Counted from the stretch's first letter, positions 26,766-36,701 are shown. The stretch is DNA of 62,735 nucleotides from Thermococcus sp. JdFR-02 (GCA_002009975.1 MTLP01000025.1:1-62735), one strand, 5' to 3'. Numbers and translations are program-made. The notes: generated by a model not told the origin, from the sequence alone.

Positions 26766-28256
26766 TTAAAGCTGTTCTTTGAGAATAAGTTCTTCCAAGA
26801 TCTCTTTTACTTTCTTTCCATGGAACAGCTCCAGTATTCTGACAAGAGGCTTTGGAAATGTGGTTGTGAACACTTCAGAGGGCTTTGAAAACGCTGAGAG
26901 TAGATCCTTACCCCCCTCCTGCCTTACAAGCAGATACTCAAGGAATGCATCGGCACCCTTGGCAACACTGAGAATCTCTAGCACTTCCTCATCAATTTCT
27001 CCTTTCTCGACTTTTGCCCTTGCTTCAGCCACCTTTTCGTCACTCAACCCCACAGCTTCATAATATGCTTTTTTAGCAATGCTCCTTAATCTTTCAAGAT
27101 TCCCTTCAGCTTCACTCTTACTTGGCTTCTTTTTGAGAACTATTCTATCCATCTTGAGCTCTCCATCTGAAAACTCCATCCTGAACAAGGGCAGAGGGTA
27201 GTCCTCAAAACAGTAGGGCAGAAATTCAGCATGCATGAATTCTTGACCCTCTTCCGGGTAAATAAACGGCTTGGTACCCTCCCTGAACAGTATCTCTATT
27301 TCCTTTTCAAAATTGTGGCAGAAAATACTCTTGTAATCATCAAGAGTCAAAGCTTCTCCTCGCTCAAGCTTTGCCTTTATTTTTTCAATAACATGAGGAC
27401 ACTCCACGAAGGCATCAAAGAAAATTTTCTTATGGAATTTCAGCACAACTTCCGGCAGGAATTCTTGAATTGCTCTTACTGGATACTCAAATACAACATA
27501 GTGGAAATCGAGAGTATTCACTTCTGGACCTAACCTTAGGAATATTTCATCATTCTCCTTGAAAACACCCACATACGTGTAGAAAAATGCTTCAGGGGTC
27601 TCGAAATCGCTGGCAACAGTTTTCTCAAAAAGCAAGTCCACAATTTCCTCTGGAATATTATCTCGCTTGACATAGGCTTTCACGAGACGCTTTAGGAAAT
27701 AATGGATGTGCTTTAAACCAGAAACACTTATTGGCTCCTCATGCTCGTAAATCAGCATGTACTTCCTGCCCTCTTCATCCTCATTAAACGTTCTCCTCTC
27801 CTGCAATTTCTCTAAACCTTCAAGAGACTCCTTAATCAGCAAGTAAGCCCTTGGAGTTATTATACTTGCTTCATTCAATTCTTCAATGAGGTTCTTAGTT
27901 GCATTGATCAAGAGTCTCCTGAGAATTGCCGAGGGAGAGGTTTCATACTTGAGTGCCAAAGCGTAAAGCTTCACCCATAAGGGGAACGAAATCCTGAGAG
28001 AGAGGAGTTTCGGAGTAAGATTCTTCTCAAGCTCTTTCAGATAATCTTTTTTCGAAGATTCCATTAGCTCTTTTGCCTCAGCGAACTTTCCTTCCCTCAC
28101 GAATTTTGAAATTAGCTGCTGAATTTTGTCTTTTTCAATAAACTTCGGCTCTTTTGTCTCAAAGTTATAGTATGGGACTTTGTCTGTCAAGGCCGCAATG
28201 TACTCCATGTCTTGTAAATTTTTGTAATTTAACATATTAATGTCTCTGTATTTCAT
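26766..28256 (-). CDS. 496-aa protein of unknown function beside the defence operon
   Basis: I do not recognise this protein. It is soluble and acidic, with a region YETSPSAILRRLLINATKNL (about 105-125) that resembles a short helix-turn-helix or ribbon-helix-helix, several long helices and conserved-looking acidic loops (YPEEGQEF). ATG 28256 follows GGGTGA. A bidirectional promoter with a central TATTTAAAG (28289-28297) drives it and the 120-aa gene on the other strand. It may be part of the island. Confidence 0.65.
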   Translation of the reverse strand: MKYRDINMLNYKNLQDMEYIAALTDKVPYYNFETKEPKFIEKDKIQQLISKFVREGKFAEAKELMESSKKDYLKELEKNLTPKLLSLRISFPLWVKLYALALKYETSPSAILRRLLINATKNLIEELNEASIITPRAYLLIKESLEGLEKLQERRTFNEDEEGRKYMLIYEHEEPISVSGLKHIHYFLKRLVKAYVKRDNIPEEIVDLLFEKTVASDFETPEAFFYTYVGVFKENDEIFLRLGPEVNTLDFHYVVFEYPVRAIQEFLPEVVLKFHKKIFFDAFVECPHVIEKIKAKLERGEALTLDDYKSIFCHNFEKEIEILFREGTKPFIYPEEGQEFMHAEFLPYCFEDYPLPLFRMEFSDGELKMDRIVLKKKPSKSEAEGNLERLRSIAKKAYYEAVGLSDEKVAEARAKVEKGEIDEEVLEILSVAKGADAFLEYLLVRQEGGKDLLSAFSKPSEVFTTTFPKPLVRILELFHGKKVKEILEELILKEQL

Positions 28257-28326
28257 AATCTTCACCCAAGTGTAATTTAAGAGAAAAGTATTTAAAGTTT
28301 GTTGGAAATGTTATGTTGGTGGTGTT

Positions 28327-28689
28327 GTGGTTGTAGTTAGGGTTCTTAAACCTTCTGAGATTAAGGTTTCTTATCCAAACTGGGCTGAGATTCTTGATGA
28401 GACTGGTTGGTGGTTTAATAATGGTGAAATTGTTGTAGTTGCTCAGGAAGACAAGTTAGAGGAGCTCAAAACAATTCTGCATGAAGTTTTTGAGTTTTAC
28501 CTCGAAAGATATTTTGAATTTTCTCATGAAACAGCCCACCAATTAGCTCTTACTCTTGAAAAATCTGCTGAAAACATCTGGAGGACGTACTATGAGCTTA
28601 GTAATATCATTAGAAAGGTTCTCGAAAAAGTTGAGGTAAACAGAAGCCTCTACAGTAAAAACTCTGGGAGCATTAGAACTCAAGACTAG
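28327..28689 (+). CDS. 120-aa protein with gluzincin-like HE..H pattern, unknown
   Basis: Starts at GTG 28327 behind GGTGGT. The middle holds LHEVFEFYLERYF and FSHETAHQLALTLEK; this two-helix HExxE...H arrangement recalls small archaeal proteins thought to be minimal metallopeptidase-like domains. Whether it binds metal is unproven. It is divergent from the 496-aa gene with which it shares a promoter region, and could be part of a two-gene module. Confidence 0.6.
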   Translation: MVVVRVLKPSEIKVSYPNWAEILDETGWWFNNGEIVVVAQEDKLEELKTILHEVFEFYLERYFEFSHETAHQLALTLEKSAENIWRTYYELSNIIRKVLEKVEVNRSLYSKNSGSIRTQD

Positions 28690-28725
28690 TGTAAGAATTG
28701 TATTGAATGAGAAAAAACAAAAATT

Positions 28726-29334
28726 TCAAAGCCCCAAAAGCTCCCTTGCGGCTTGGACTCCTAGATCAAAAGCTTTCATGTTGACCTCAACGGCTTTTGG
28801 AGGAACGCTCAATCTTATAACCTCTTTTACATGCTCTGCACTTAATGGAAACTCTGGAGTTTGGGTTAATGCTCCAATTAAAACAGTGTTGGTTGTAATT
28901 GCATGCCCTGCCTTAATTGCTAACTCCTCTGCATCAAATGCAATGAGCTTTGCCTTAAATTCATTTTCTATGATGTTCCTAATCTCCTCCATACTTGGAT
29001 ACTTAGCTAAGCCCATTGAAACTTGGACTGGTGGGATTGGCTTTGAGTTAGCAATAACCAAACCACCCTCTTTTAGATAGTTTATATATCTTAAAGCCTC
29101 AACTGGTTCAAAAGCCATAATTACATCTGCTTTTCCCTCTGGAACCATCGCTCCATAGACATCTTCTCCAAAGCGAACGTAAGCAATAACGCTTCCAAAT
29201 CTTTGGCTCATTCCATGAACTTCTCCAACCCTCACTTTATAACCCGCTCTTAAAGCAGCCCATCCCAAAATTTGTGAAGCTGTTAATACTCCTTGACCAC
29301 CAACACCAGTGATGACAATGTTATAATCTTTCAT
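28726..29334 (-). CDS. iorB: Indolepyruvate ferredoxin oxidoreductase, beta subunit
   Basis: The 202-aa gamma/beta-type subunit begins with [20 protein letters not shown] (glycine-rich cofactor loop) and has the [15 protein letters not shown] segment of 2-oxoacid oxidoreductases. With IorA it decarboxylates aryl pyruvates from aromatic amino acids to aryl-acetyl-CoA, reducing ferredoxin. Its ATG overlaps the iorA stop by 4 bp. Confidence 0.95.
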   Translation of the reverse strand: MKDYNIVITGVGGQGVLTASQILGWAALRAGYKVRVGEVHGMSQRFGSVIAYVRFGEDVYGAMVPEGKADVIMAFEPVEALRYINYLKEGGLVIANSKPIPPVQVSMGLAKYPSMEEIRNIIENEFKAKLIAFDAEELAIKAGHAITTNTVLIGALTQTPEFPLSAEHVKEVIRLSVPPKAVEVNMKAFDLGVQAARELLGL

Positions 29335-31241
29335 TGCTCTCCCTCCTTTATAGGCTCAAAAGCTCCAAAAGGACAAACTTGCGCACAACCTCCGCAACCC
29401 CAACACATAATTGGATCGACTTGTGCTTTCTTCTTCTCTTCACTCCAATAAATTGCTGGACAGCCATATGCATTTATACAAATCTTACATCCTGTACACT
29501 TCTCCTCATTGACAGTGTAGAGTGGCCACTTCTCTCCTCTTCTCCTCATTTGTCCAATTCTGTGTAAGGCACATATTTGTCTTGAAACCACAACGCTAAC
29601 TCCCTTCACTTTCAAAGCTTCTTTAATTGTCTCATATGTCTTCTTTATGTCATATGGGTCAACTACTGCAACAAAATCAGCACCCATAGCTTTTGCAATC
29701 TCTTCAATTGGAATCCTCTTTCCTGGGCCGTGTGGAGTCTCACCGGTGCTTGGATTTGGTTGGTCACCTGTCATTGCAGTTACAAAGTTATCTAAAACAA
29801 CTATTAGCACGTTTGAGCGGTTGTATATTGCATTAGCCAGAGCTGGCAATCCTGTGTGATAGAACGTTGAATCACCAATTGTAGCAACGATTATTTGCTT
29901 TTCCCCGCTTGCAACACTTAATCCATGGGCAATTCCAATCGAAGCACCCATAGCAACGGTTGTATCAACTGTCTTAAGTGGTGGCAAGACACCTAAGGTA
30001 TAACATCCAATATCGCTTGGGAATATGGCTTTACTTCCAGCAGCTTTCCTAATAGCATAAAAGCTGTTCCTATGTGGACAAGCTGGACAGAGTGAAGGTG
30101 GTCTTGGAGGGGCAATTGTTTTAACCTTCTCATACTTCTCATCAATCTTAGCAAAGTCAACTGGAGTCTCTAATCCCAAGAATTGGGCAATAGCAGTTAC
30201 AGCCCTTCTAGTCGTCATCTCATAAACTCTTGGAACTAATTCTTTCCCCTTGATCTCAATAGTCAAGCCCTTGTCAAAAACCCAGGTTTTAACTTGCTCT
30301 TCAACGACTGGTTCAAGCTCTTCAACAATTAAAACTCTCTCCAAACCTTCAAGGAACTTTTCTAAGAGCTTATATGGAACTGGGAATGGTGTTCCTAATT
30401 TAAGAACTTTTACATCATTTACACCAAGCCAAGCCAAAGCTTCTTTAACATAAGCATAAGCTAAACCCGGAGCAATTATACCAACCTTTGCATCTTCCTT
30501 GCCTTCTATCCAGTTAAATGGACATTCTGCCAATTCTTCCCTTATCTTTTCGATCTTTTCAAGTATTTGTGGATGGAACCTTCTTGCATTTGCTGGAACA
30601 TCAACAAAACGAGATGGATCTTTCTTAAATTCTCCAAATTTTCTCTTTCCTTGCTTAATTTCTTCGGGCAATTCCCCTAGAACCACATCTCCTCTTGCGT
30701 GTGAGCTTCTTGTGGTTGTTCTCAAGAGCACGAAATGTTTAAACTTCTCGCTTAGCTCAAAGGCATATTTCGTCATCTCTTTCGCTTCATGGGGTGAAAT
30801 TGGCTCAAAGACGGGAACATTTGCAAATTTGGCATAAACCCTTGTATCCTGCTCATTCTGTGAAGACCACATACTTGGATCATCAGCAACCATTATAACA
30901 AATCCACCTTCAACTCCCATTCCAACAGCACTTAAAAAAGTATCAGCTGCAACGTTTAAACCAACGTGCTTCATTGCTGTCATAGCTCTAAGACCACTCC
31001 ATGCAGCGGCTAAAGCCGTTTCAAAAGCAACTTTTTCATTTGTTGAATACTCCATATAAACACCAGCTTTTTGAGCAACCATTGCCATTGTGTCTGTTAA
31101 TTCAGAGCTTGGTGTTCCTGGATATGCAGCATAAACCGCTATATTTGCCTCAAGAGCACCCCTTGCAATGGCTTCATTTCCTAAAAGTAAAACTCTTTCA
31201 CCGGGTTTATCCATTAAAACTATATCCCTAACCTTCGCCAT
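29331..31241 (-). CDS. iorA: Indolepyruvate ferredoxin oxidoreductase, alpha subunit
   Basis: The 636-aa subunit binds thiamine diphosphate ([19 protein letters not shown] region) and two 4Fe-4S clusters in a C-terminal ferredoxin domain ([18 protein letters not shown] and [16 protein letters not shown]). The [15 protein letters not shown] motif is typical. ATG 31241 follows GGAGGAGGTTT; the TTG at 31247 is less likely. Order acdA-iorA-iorB matches peptide fermentation: aryl-CoA made by Ior is cleaved by the acyl-CoA synthetase to yield ATP. Confidence 0.96.
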   Translation of the reverse strand: MAKVRDIVLMDKPGERVLLLGNEAIARGALEANIAVYAAYPGTPSSELTDTMAMVAQKAGVYMEYSTNEKVAFETALAAAWSGLRAMTAMKHVGLNVAADTFLSAVGMGVEGGFVIMVADDPSMWSSQNEQDTRVYAKFANVPVFEPISPHEAKEMTKYAFELSEKFKHFVLLRTTTRSSHARGDVVLGELPEEIKQGKRKFGEFKKDPSRFVDVPANARRFHPQILEKIEKIREELAECPFNWIEGKEDAKVGIIAPGLAYAYVKEALAWLGVNDVKVLKLGTPFPVPYKLLEKFLEGLERVLIVEELEPVVEEQVKTWVFDKGLTIEIKGKELVPRVYEMTTRRAVTAIAQFLGLETPVDFAKIDEKYEKVKTIAPPRPPSLCPACPHRNSFYAIRKAAGSKAIFPSDIGCYTLGVLPPLKTVDTTVAMGASIGIAHGLSVASGEKQIIVATIGDSTFYHTGLPALANAIYNRSNVLIVVLDNFVTAMTGDQPNPSTGETPHGPGKRIPIEEIAKAMGADFVAVVDPYDIKKTYETIKEALKVKGVSVVVSRQICALHRIGQMRRRGEKWPLYTVNEEKCTGCKICINAYGCPAIYWSEEKKKAQVDPIMCWGCGGCAQVCPFGAFEPIKEGEQ

Positions 31242-31243
31242 AA

Positions 31244-32608
31244 TCAAACCTCCTCCTTAATTTCCTTAAACTTAGTTAATGCATAAGCCGCTATCCCAAC
31301 ATCTTCAGGTCTTTCATATGCTGGGATTCCTTCCCTCTCAAGTAGCTCTTTGGCTTTTTCACTAACATAACCAGCCATAAACAAGGCTAAAACGGGCTTT
31401 TCATTGTTTAATTCTCTCATTGCCCTAATTACTCCTTCAGCATGCTCTGTGATAGTCATTCCTGCAAAAGTAGGGACTACACAAATCGCAATGAGCAGAT
31501 CAACATTTTCATCCTCAAGCAAAAGTTTAGCCGTTTTGTAGTAATCTTCTCCTCTTGCACTTGCTATCATATCAACTGGATTTTTAACGGCAGCCATTGG
31601 AGGTAAAAACTCTCTAAGCTTTTGCATTGTCTCTTCCTTTAGTTGAGCAAGCTTTAATCCATACTTGTCAATCTCATCAGCTGTTAACACTCCCGGACCG
31701 CCAGCATTTGTCATGATTGCAACTCTATTGCCTTTTGGTAATGGTTGAGTAAAAGCCCTTGCCATGCTGAGCATTTCATCAATTGTATTAGCTATCAAAA
31801 GTCCACTTTGATTAAATGCCGCTTCGTAGATTGCATAACTTCCAGCTAAAGATCCCGTGTGAGATGACGCTGCTTTGGCTCCGCTTTCGCTCTTTCCAGC
31901 TTTCAAAACTATTATTGGTTTCTTCTTGCTCACCTTTTTAGCAACTTCCATGAACCTTTTACCGTCTTTGACACCCTCAATGTATAAAGCAATGGCTTTA
32001 CTCTCTTCATCATCAGCTAAATACTCCATCAAGTCTGCAAAATCCACATCTGCCATATTCCCAACGCTTATGAACTTAGAAAAGCCAATATTTTCCTTAA
32101 TTGCTTTGTAGACAATAGCCGCACCCAATGCACCGCTTTGAGAAACGAATGCTATATTCCCTTTCTTTGCAACGGAAATGAAAGTTGCATTTAAGTTCGC
32201 ATGGGTGTTCATTATTCCAACACAGTTTGGACCAATGATTCTCATTCCATATTTGTGTGCTATTTCAACAATTTCTCTCTCTTCTTTCTTTCCTTTTTCT
32301 CCTGTTTCGCCAAAGCCAGCAGTGATGATAACTATGGCTTTAACGCCTTTCTCTCCACAGTCAGCAACTGTTTGCTTTACAAACTTTGGTGGAACGATTA
32401 TTATTGCCAAATCAACTTCATCAGGAATTTCTTTCACGTTCTTGTATGCTTTGACACCCTGAACCTCTTCTTCCTTTATGTTCACTGGATACACATTCCC
32501 ATGATAATTCTTCAAATTCTTAAAAACCTCAAAACCAAGCTTTTTTTCGTCACTTGATGCTCCAATGACAGCTATTGATCTTGGATTAAAAAAGTAATTT
32601 AAGACCAT
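31244..32608 (-). CDS. ADP-forming acyl-CoA synthetase, alpha subunit (aryl-acid type)
   Basis: The 454-aa subunit has the CoA-binding Rossmann domain (NPRSIAVIGASSDEKKLG), the ligase domain with IITAGFGETGEKG and NCVGIMNT, and the phosphorylated-histidine region ASSHTGSLAGS. It makes ATP from acyl-CoA, ADP and phosphate with a beta subunit encoded elsewhere. Linkage to iorAB suggests the isoform acting on phenylacetyl- and indoleacetyl-CoA. ATG 32608 is chosen because GGTGAT precedes it and the mapped TATA would start the mRNA after the in-frame ATG at 32629. Confidence 0.92.
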   Translation of the reverse strand: MVLNYFFNPRSIAVIGASSDEKKLGFEVFKNLKNYHGNVYPVNIKEEEVQGVKAYKNVKEIPDEVDLAIIIVPPKFVKQTVADCGEKGVKAIVIITAGFGETGEKGKKEEREIVEIAHKYGMRIIGPNCVGIMNTHANLNATFISVAKKGNIAFVSQSGALGAAIVYKAIKENIGFSKFISVGNMADVDFADLMEYLADDEESKAIALYIEGVKDGKRFMEVAKKVSKKKPIIVLKAGKSESGAKAASSHTGSLAGSYAIYEAAFNQSGLLIANTIDEMLSMARAFTQPLPKGNRVAIMTNAGGPGVLTADEIDKYGLKLAQLKEETMQKLREFLPPMAAVKNPVDMIASARGEDYYKTAKLLLEDENVDLLIAICVVPTFAGMTITEHAEGVIRAMRELNNEKPVLALFMAGYVSEKAKELLEREGIPAYERPEDVGIAAYALTKFKEIKEEV

Positions 32609-32641
32609 TTGACAATCACCGAATTTCATGTCGGTAAAAGT

Positions 32642-32657
32642 CTATATAAGCTTTCCG
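32642..32657 (-). promoter_or_regulatory. BRE/TATA promoter of acdA-iorAB
   Basis: On the minus strand CGGAAAGCTTATATAG gives a BRE plus TATA box. The expected transcription start near 32622 leaves a leader of about 14 nt with the GGTGAT ribosome site. Confidence 0.6.
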
Positions 32658-32824
32658 AAAATTGACAATTAACCTTTTTTGGGTAAAAATAGGAAATGTA
32701 AAACGTCAATGAGCATTTAAAGACATCAATGCCCCCTACATCTATGTCAAGGATTGTAAGTTCAGAAAGAGTTAAATTTCCAAAGGTTAATATAAGCAGA
32801 TGGAGTGTTTTGGAGGGAGAAAAG

Positions 32825-33499
32825 ATGGTAGGGATTAGATTTTTGGGACACGCAGCTTTTGAGATAAAGGGAAGTAAGAGAATTTTAATTGACCCATTCT
32901 TAACAGGAAACCCCAAAGCCGCCGCAAAGCCAGAAGATTTTGACAAAGTAGATTTGATATTGATCACCCACGCACATGGAGATCACCTTGGAGATGCTGT
33001 AAAAATTGCAAAGAGAGCAGGGGCTAAGATTGTTGCGATGTATGATATATCTACATATTTGGTTGAAAGTAACAAAGGAATAACAACAATTGGAATGAAT
33101 TATGGTCCAACCGAAATTGATGGAGTTAAAATTGTTCAAGTTCCTGCATGGCATTCAAGTAGTGATGGAAAAACAAACATAGGAAATCCCTGCGGTTACA
33201 TAATTGAAATCGATGGTGTTAAGATTTACCACGCCGGGGATACGTACGTTTTTAAAGACATGGAACTCTTTGCTGAGCTTTATGGAATTGATGTGGCTTT
33301 ACTTCCAATAGGTGGGCACTTCACAATGGGACCAAAGGAAGCTGCAAAAGCCGTAGAATTGCTTAAACCAAAATATGTAATCCCAATGCACTATAACACC
33401 TTCCCACCAATTGCTCAAAACCCAGAAGAGTTTAAAGAACTTGTTGGAGATAAAACAGAGGTTGTTATCCTTAACCCAGGAGAAACTTTTGAAATTTAA
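32825..33499 (+). CDS. UPF0173 metallo-beta-lactamase fold hydrolase
   Basis: The 224-aa protein has the MBL motif THAHGDHLGDA, VPAWHSSS, IYHAGDTYVF and PMHYNTFPP, which matches the UPF0173/UlaG-like hydrolases. Substrate is unknown. GGAGGGAGA precedes ATG 32825. A TATA-like GGTTAATATAAGC lies about 35 bp upstream. The open frame extends to 32729 but without a ribosome site. Confidence 0.88.
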   Translation: MVGIRFLGHAAFEIKGSKRILIDPFLTGNPKAAAKPEDFDKVDLILITHAHGDHLGDAVKIAKRAGAKIVAMYDISTYLVESNKGITTIGMNYGPTEIDGVKIVQVPAWHSSSDGKTNIGNPCGYIIEIDGVKIYHAGDTYVFKDMELFAELYGIDVALLPIGGHFTMGPKEAAKAVELLKPKYVIPMHYNTFPPIAQNPEEFKELVGDKTEVVILNPGETFEI

Positions 33500-33544
33500 A
33501 AATCTTTTTAAACTTTCCCCTTTTAGCTTTATTAGGTGGTTGGA

Positions 33545-34546
33545 TTGAAAATTAAAAAATGGATTTCATTTTCATTACTGTTCATTATCTCTGCATCCCT
33601 GTTAATGGCATTTGTAAATAGCCAAGAGGATGTCCGTAGGTATGATTTGATCATTGTAAGAAATGATGACCTTATCGATTACATCGTAGCCATTCCTTAT
33701 GCTTCCAAACTTGGCATTCCAATTGTCCCTGTAAATCCGACCCAATTGGATGAAAAAGCAAAAGCACAGCTTTACTCTTATGTCCAATTCGGATGGAAGA
33801 ATGTTCTTATTATTGGAAACTACGATGCAGTTAGCAAAGAGGTTGAAGATGAGTTATTGGGTATGGGTTTTACACCGACGAGAATTGGTGGAGATGTTAG
33901 AACTGAAACTGCTGAAAAGTTAGCCTTGCATTTTTATTCAAAGGCTGATACAGTTGTTTTGGCAAGTGCATTGGATTATGGTTCAGCTTTAGCTGCGGCA
34001 AGATTTTCAATGACTTACGATTATCCCTTACTCCTAACCCTTGAAAACGACTTATCTGAATATGCTGCAACAGCGTTGGAAACATTAAAGCCAAAACAAG
34101 TGGTTATGATAGGAACCGGGCTTTCTCCTGTTATAGAGAGTAAGTTAGAGAGCTTAGGATACTCAGTTTTTTGGTATGGGAAAAACATACAAAGAATTCC
34201 AATAGAGCCTCCTAAAAAGCCATCCCCCTATAAATATTCGCTAATCGGTGCAGTGATTTCACTTGCAATAGCTGTGCCAATTGTTATCTATTATGGAAAG
34301 AAGAGATGGAGTGCAAATAGGGTTCCAATTGAGGTTCTAACTGAAAAAGAGAGAATAGTCGTTAAAGCCATACTTCAAAAAGGAGGTCAGGTTAAGCAGG
34401 AGGACTTACCAGAACTAACAGGTTATTCAAGACCAACTGTTAGCAGGATAATTCAAGAGCTGGAAAAGAAACAATTAGTTAGCAGAGAAAAGATTGGAAA
34501 GACATTTATTGTAAAGATGATAAAGGAGATCAATTTGAAAGAATAG
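33545..34546 (+). CDS. Membrane protein: outside CWB2-like domain, one helix, inside winged-helix domain
   Basis: The 333-aa protein has a signal/anchor (WISFSLLFIISASLLMAFV), an extracellular region with putative cell-wall-binding-repeat-2 motifs (RIGGDVRTETAEKLALHF, KPKQVVMIGTGLSP), a transmembrane helix (YSLIGAVISLAIAVPIVIYY) and a cytoplasmic MarR/TrmB-like winged helix (YSRPTVSRIIQELEKKQLVS). This suggests direct transmembrane signalling to DNA. TTG 33545 is preferred, set after AGGTGGT. TTTTTAAAC at 33505-33513 is a likely TATA box. Confidence 0.72.
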   Translation: MKIKKWISFSLLFIISASLLMAFVNSQEDVRRYDLIIVRNDDLIDYIVAIPYASKLGIPIVPVNPTQLDEKAKAQLYSYVQFGWKNVLIIGNYDAVSKEVEDELLGMGFTPTRIGGDVRTETAEKLALHFYSKADTVVLASALDYGSALAAARFSMTYDYPLLLTLENDLSEYAATALETLKPKQVVMIGTGLSPVIESKLESLGYSVFWYGKNIQRIPIEPPKKPSPYKYSLIGAVISLAIAVPIVIYYGKKRWSANRVPIEVLTEKERIVVKAILQKGGQVKQEDLPELTGYSRPTVSRIIQELEKKQLVSREKIGKTFIVKMIKEINLKE

Positions 34547-34626
34547 GTCGGGAAGCCCAACCGTTCATCACAACTCAGTTTCCTGGCTTATCCTCATCCC
34601 CAAATTAAGAATAGAGAAAGAAAAAC

Positions 34627-34770
34627 TTAAGCTTTTCTAAAAAGGTGTCCATGAGCCTTGTTCACATGCTTAATATAATCCTTACTCTTCTTAAAGACCA
34701 TTCCACATCGTGGACATCTAAACAGTAACTCTCCATCCCTATCCTTGATTTTTATCGCCTTCAATTTCAT
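34627..34770 (-). CDS. 47-aa C2H2 zinc-finger miniprotein
   Basis: A short gene below usual length cut-offs. ATG 34770 follows GGGAGGAGG. The protein has one classical C2H2 finger, [20 protein letters not shown] followed by AH, with C19, C22, H35 and H40, in a lysine-rich background. Such single-finger proteins are frequent in Thermococcales and are thought to bind nucleic acid. It is 59 bp upstream of the next minus-strand gene's stop in reading order, and is separate from it. Confidence 0.82.
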   Translation of the reverse strand: MKLKAIKIKDRDGELLFRCPRCGMVFKKSKDYIKHVNKAHGHLFRKA

Positions 34771-34829
34771 GCCTCCTCCCTCCCCAACTCCACAAAAAAA
34801 TTAGGGGGTTAATTTTTAAGCGTTACTCT

Positions 34830-35567
34830 TCACCACATATCTATGATCTTCTCTTTTGAAAGTCTTATGGTGTAGTGAGTTGGGACAAAGCCTGGAATCA
34901 AAGATTTTGGTATCGTGATAATTTCTTCTAAACCAGCTGAAGATAGTTTTGAGATAAATTCCACAACCTGATCACTAATGCTGATAAGCCATGCTTCAAT
35001 TCTCTCTGGAACAGCATCCCTATTTAACAGGAGAATGTTTGTAGCTTCCTGAGCATGAAATTTCTCTGCAACCATTAACCAGCCTCTAACCAATTTTACA
35101 AGCATATACTCTCCAAAATTTAGGTATGCTCCTTCTAAAGTTGCCAAAAGAGTCACAAGAGGTTTATCTTTTGGAAGTTTTGTAGTTATGCTTTTAAGAA
35201 TCTCTCCAAGCTTTGCATATGCTGTTTCATCTTCCCAATCCTCTATTTGGTAGATATAGGGCTTATTTTCATGGATTCTGTATTTTGACCCGAAAAGGTC
35301 GATTATAAAAAGGTTCCCCTTTTTGCCTTCTTTTTGAATGTCCAATCCAACATAATTACATCTCAATTCAAGTTTAGAAACAGGAAGTGTCATGTTGGCT
35401 ATTAAAACCGTTGCTCCTTGATCAAGCAGCTTTTTAACCATCTTCAGTCCCAACACCCATCCAAGAGAGTTTTTATCGTAGTTAATTAAAAAGAATCCAC
35501 CTTCAATAAGCCCCCCACCCAATGCTTCATCTATGCTCTTAAACCCACTCTGAATAATCTTAGACAA
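34830..35567 (-). CDS. KaiC/RecA-like protein with degenerate P-loop
   Basis: The 245-aa protein opens like KaiC-family ATPases (SGFKSIDEALGGGLIEGGFF) but where Walker A (GxxGxGKT) should stand it has INYDKNSLGWVLGLKMV, lacking the GKT lysine. The Walker B-like strand (LVTLLATLEGAY) is also weak. It is probably a non-hydrolysing signalling or scaffold protein, as known for several archaeal KaiC-like groups. Alternatively it binds a nucleotide in another way. TAGGTGCT-like ribosome site precedes ATG 35567. Confidence 0.65.
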   Translation of the reverse strand: MSKIIQSGFKSIDEALGGGLIEGGFFLINYDKNSLGWVLGLKMVKKLLDQGATVLIANMTLPVSKLELRCNYVGLDIQKEGKKGNLFIIDLFGSKYRIHENKPYIYQIEDWEDETAYAKLGEILKSITTKLPKDKPLVTLLATLEGAYLNFGEYMLVKLVRGWLMVAEKFHAQEATNILLLNRDAVPERIEAWLISISDQVVEFISKLSSAGLEEIITIPKSLIPGFVPTHYTIRLSKEKIIDMW

Positions 35568-35819
35568 CCTTTAGCACCTCCTGTGGATTGCAATATAAAA
35601 AACAAGCATTAATAATTGTTTAAAGTATTCGAATATTTAAACTTTTTTGAGATAACTGCCACAATGAGGAGATTATCCAAAATACACTTTTCTGTTTATA
35701 GCAAATTGATGAAATTCAAGCTCAAACCTCTTTTAGAGTTAAGTTGAGAATATCACGAATTCTCTTTTAATGAAAATGCTTATTTATGAGATGATATGAT
35801 TATTGTTAGAGTGGTAAAA

Positions 35820-36476
35820 ATGTTATATACCGCTCAACAAGCGGTGCTTCATAAGAAGCGTTTTAGAAGGATGATGGCAGTAAATGTTATCCTTTTCATG
35901 CTAACTCTCATCTCCATAGTATTCTTTTACTTGGGTTTAATCATGTTAGTCTTTACACTAAGGGAATATAGGAGATATTCAACTTGGAAAAAGGGCTTTG
36001 AAGGAGAATTTAGTGTTATTGAAGAGTTTAATTACCCAAATAGCTTTATCCTGTCAGATATACGCTTGGTCAGTAAAAAAGGAAACATAGACCACGTAAT
36101 AGTAAATTCAAAAGGTATTTTTGTTCTTGAAACCAAAAATTATTCCGGCGAATATCGGTTAAATGGAGAGACAATTGAAAAGTCCAGAAAACATGGAAAG
36201 AAAGTAAGAAGTTCAAGTGAAGAAGCTAGGAGTGGAGCCTCTGCAGTAACTTCTTTTTTAAAGAGAATTCTTAAGAAAGAATATCCCGTTCAGCCCTTGA
36301 TAGTACTCACAGGTGATGCAAAAATTAAAGGAAAGACTAAATCAGCAGTCCCTATTTTGGAGTTAGATAAGCTAAATGAATATTTTGAACAACTTCCTGA
36401 TAAGCTATCAAGAGAGGAAGTTCTAGAGATAGTGTCTGTTTTGGGAAATCATGCTGAACACATAAAAGAAACATAA
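35820..36476 (+). CDS. Membrane-anchored NERD (nuclease-related) domain protein
   Basis: The 218-aa protein has two close hydrophobic segments near the N-terminus (about 25-55) and a cytosolic NERD domain with GEFSVIEEF, GNIDHVIVNSKGIFVLETKN; the D and ExK of this restriction-like fold are present. It should process or bind DNA at the membrane; the biological role is unknown. ATG 35820 is preferred (GAGTGGT upstream) over ATG 35796. Its 252-bp upstream region is A/T-rich and holds a palindrome TATTCGAATA (35626-35635). Confidence 0.75.
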   Translation: MLYTAQQAVLHKKRFRRMMAVNVILFMLTLISIVFFYLGLIMLVFTLREYRRYSTWKKGFEGEFSVIEEFNYPNSFILSDIRLVSKKGNIDHVIVNSKGIFVLETKNYSGEYRLNGETIEKSRKHGKKVRSSSEEARSGASAVTSFLKRILKKEYPVQPLIVLTGDAKIKGKTKSAVPILELDKLNEYFEQLPDKLSREEVLEIVSVLGNHAEHIKET

Positions 36477-36530
36477 GTTTGAATCTATGCAACAGATGTT
36501 AGCTTGAGGAGTACAAGCAGAAATAGATAA

Positions 36531-36701
36531 AAATTAGGAAAACGCCTAATTAAAGCTGTTAATAAGAGATTTCTTATAGAGATGAAAGTAGACATAAGCT
36601 ATGGCATCTTTGTTAATGGTGTGCAAATAGATTGAACACTTAAACAGTTTTTGACGTTTAGGCTTCTTGGATATGATGACAAAGAAGCTTTATATCATTA
36701 A
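36531..36701 (+). pseudogene. Decayed gene remnant with in-frame stop
   Basis: One frame reads like protein across an internal TGA at 36633: KAVNKRFLIEMKVDISYGIF before the stop, TLKQFLTFRLLGYDDKEALY after it. There is no start codon or ribosome site. I cannot name the family. It occupies most of the 348-bp gap 36477-36824; the remainder is A/T-rich with nothing I can identify. Confidence 0.4.

Noticed and set aside
18516-28265. Complete restriction-modification system with methyltransferase
   Set aside because: No SAM-binding or NPPY/PC motif appears in any gene of the island; McrBC systems do not need a methylase.
35626-35635. Palindrome TATTCGAATA before the NERD gene as an operator linked to the AbrB site
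   Set aside because: It resembles the TATTCG/CGAATA dyad at 58645, but lacks the spacer, is short for AT-rich DNA, and lies 180 bp from the gene start.
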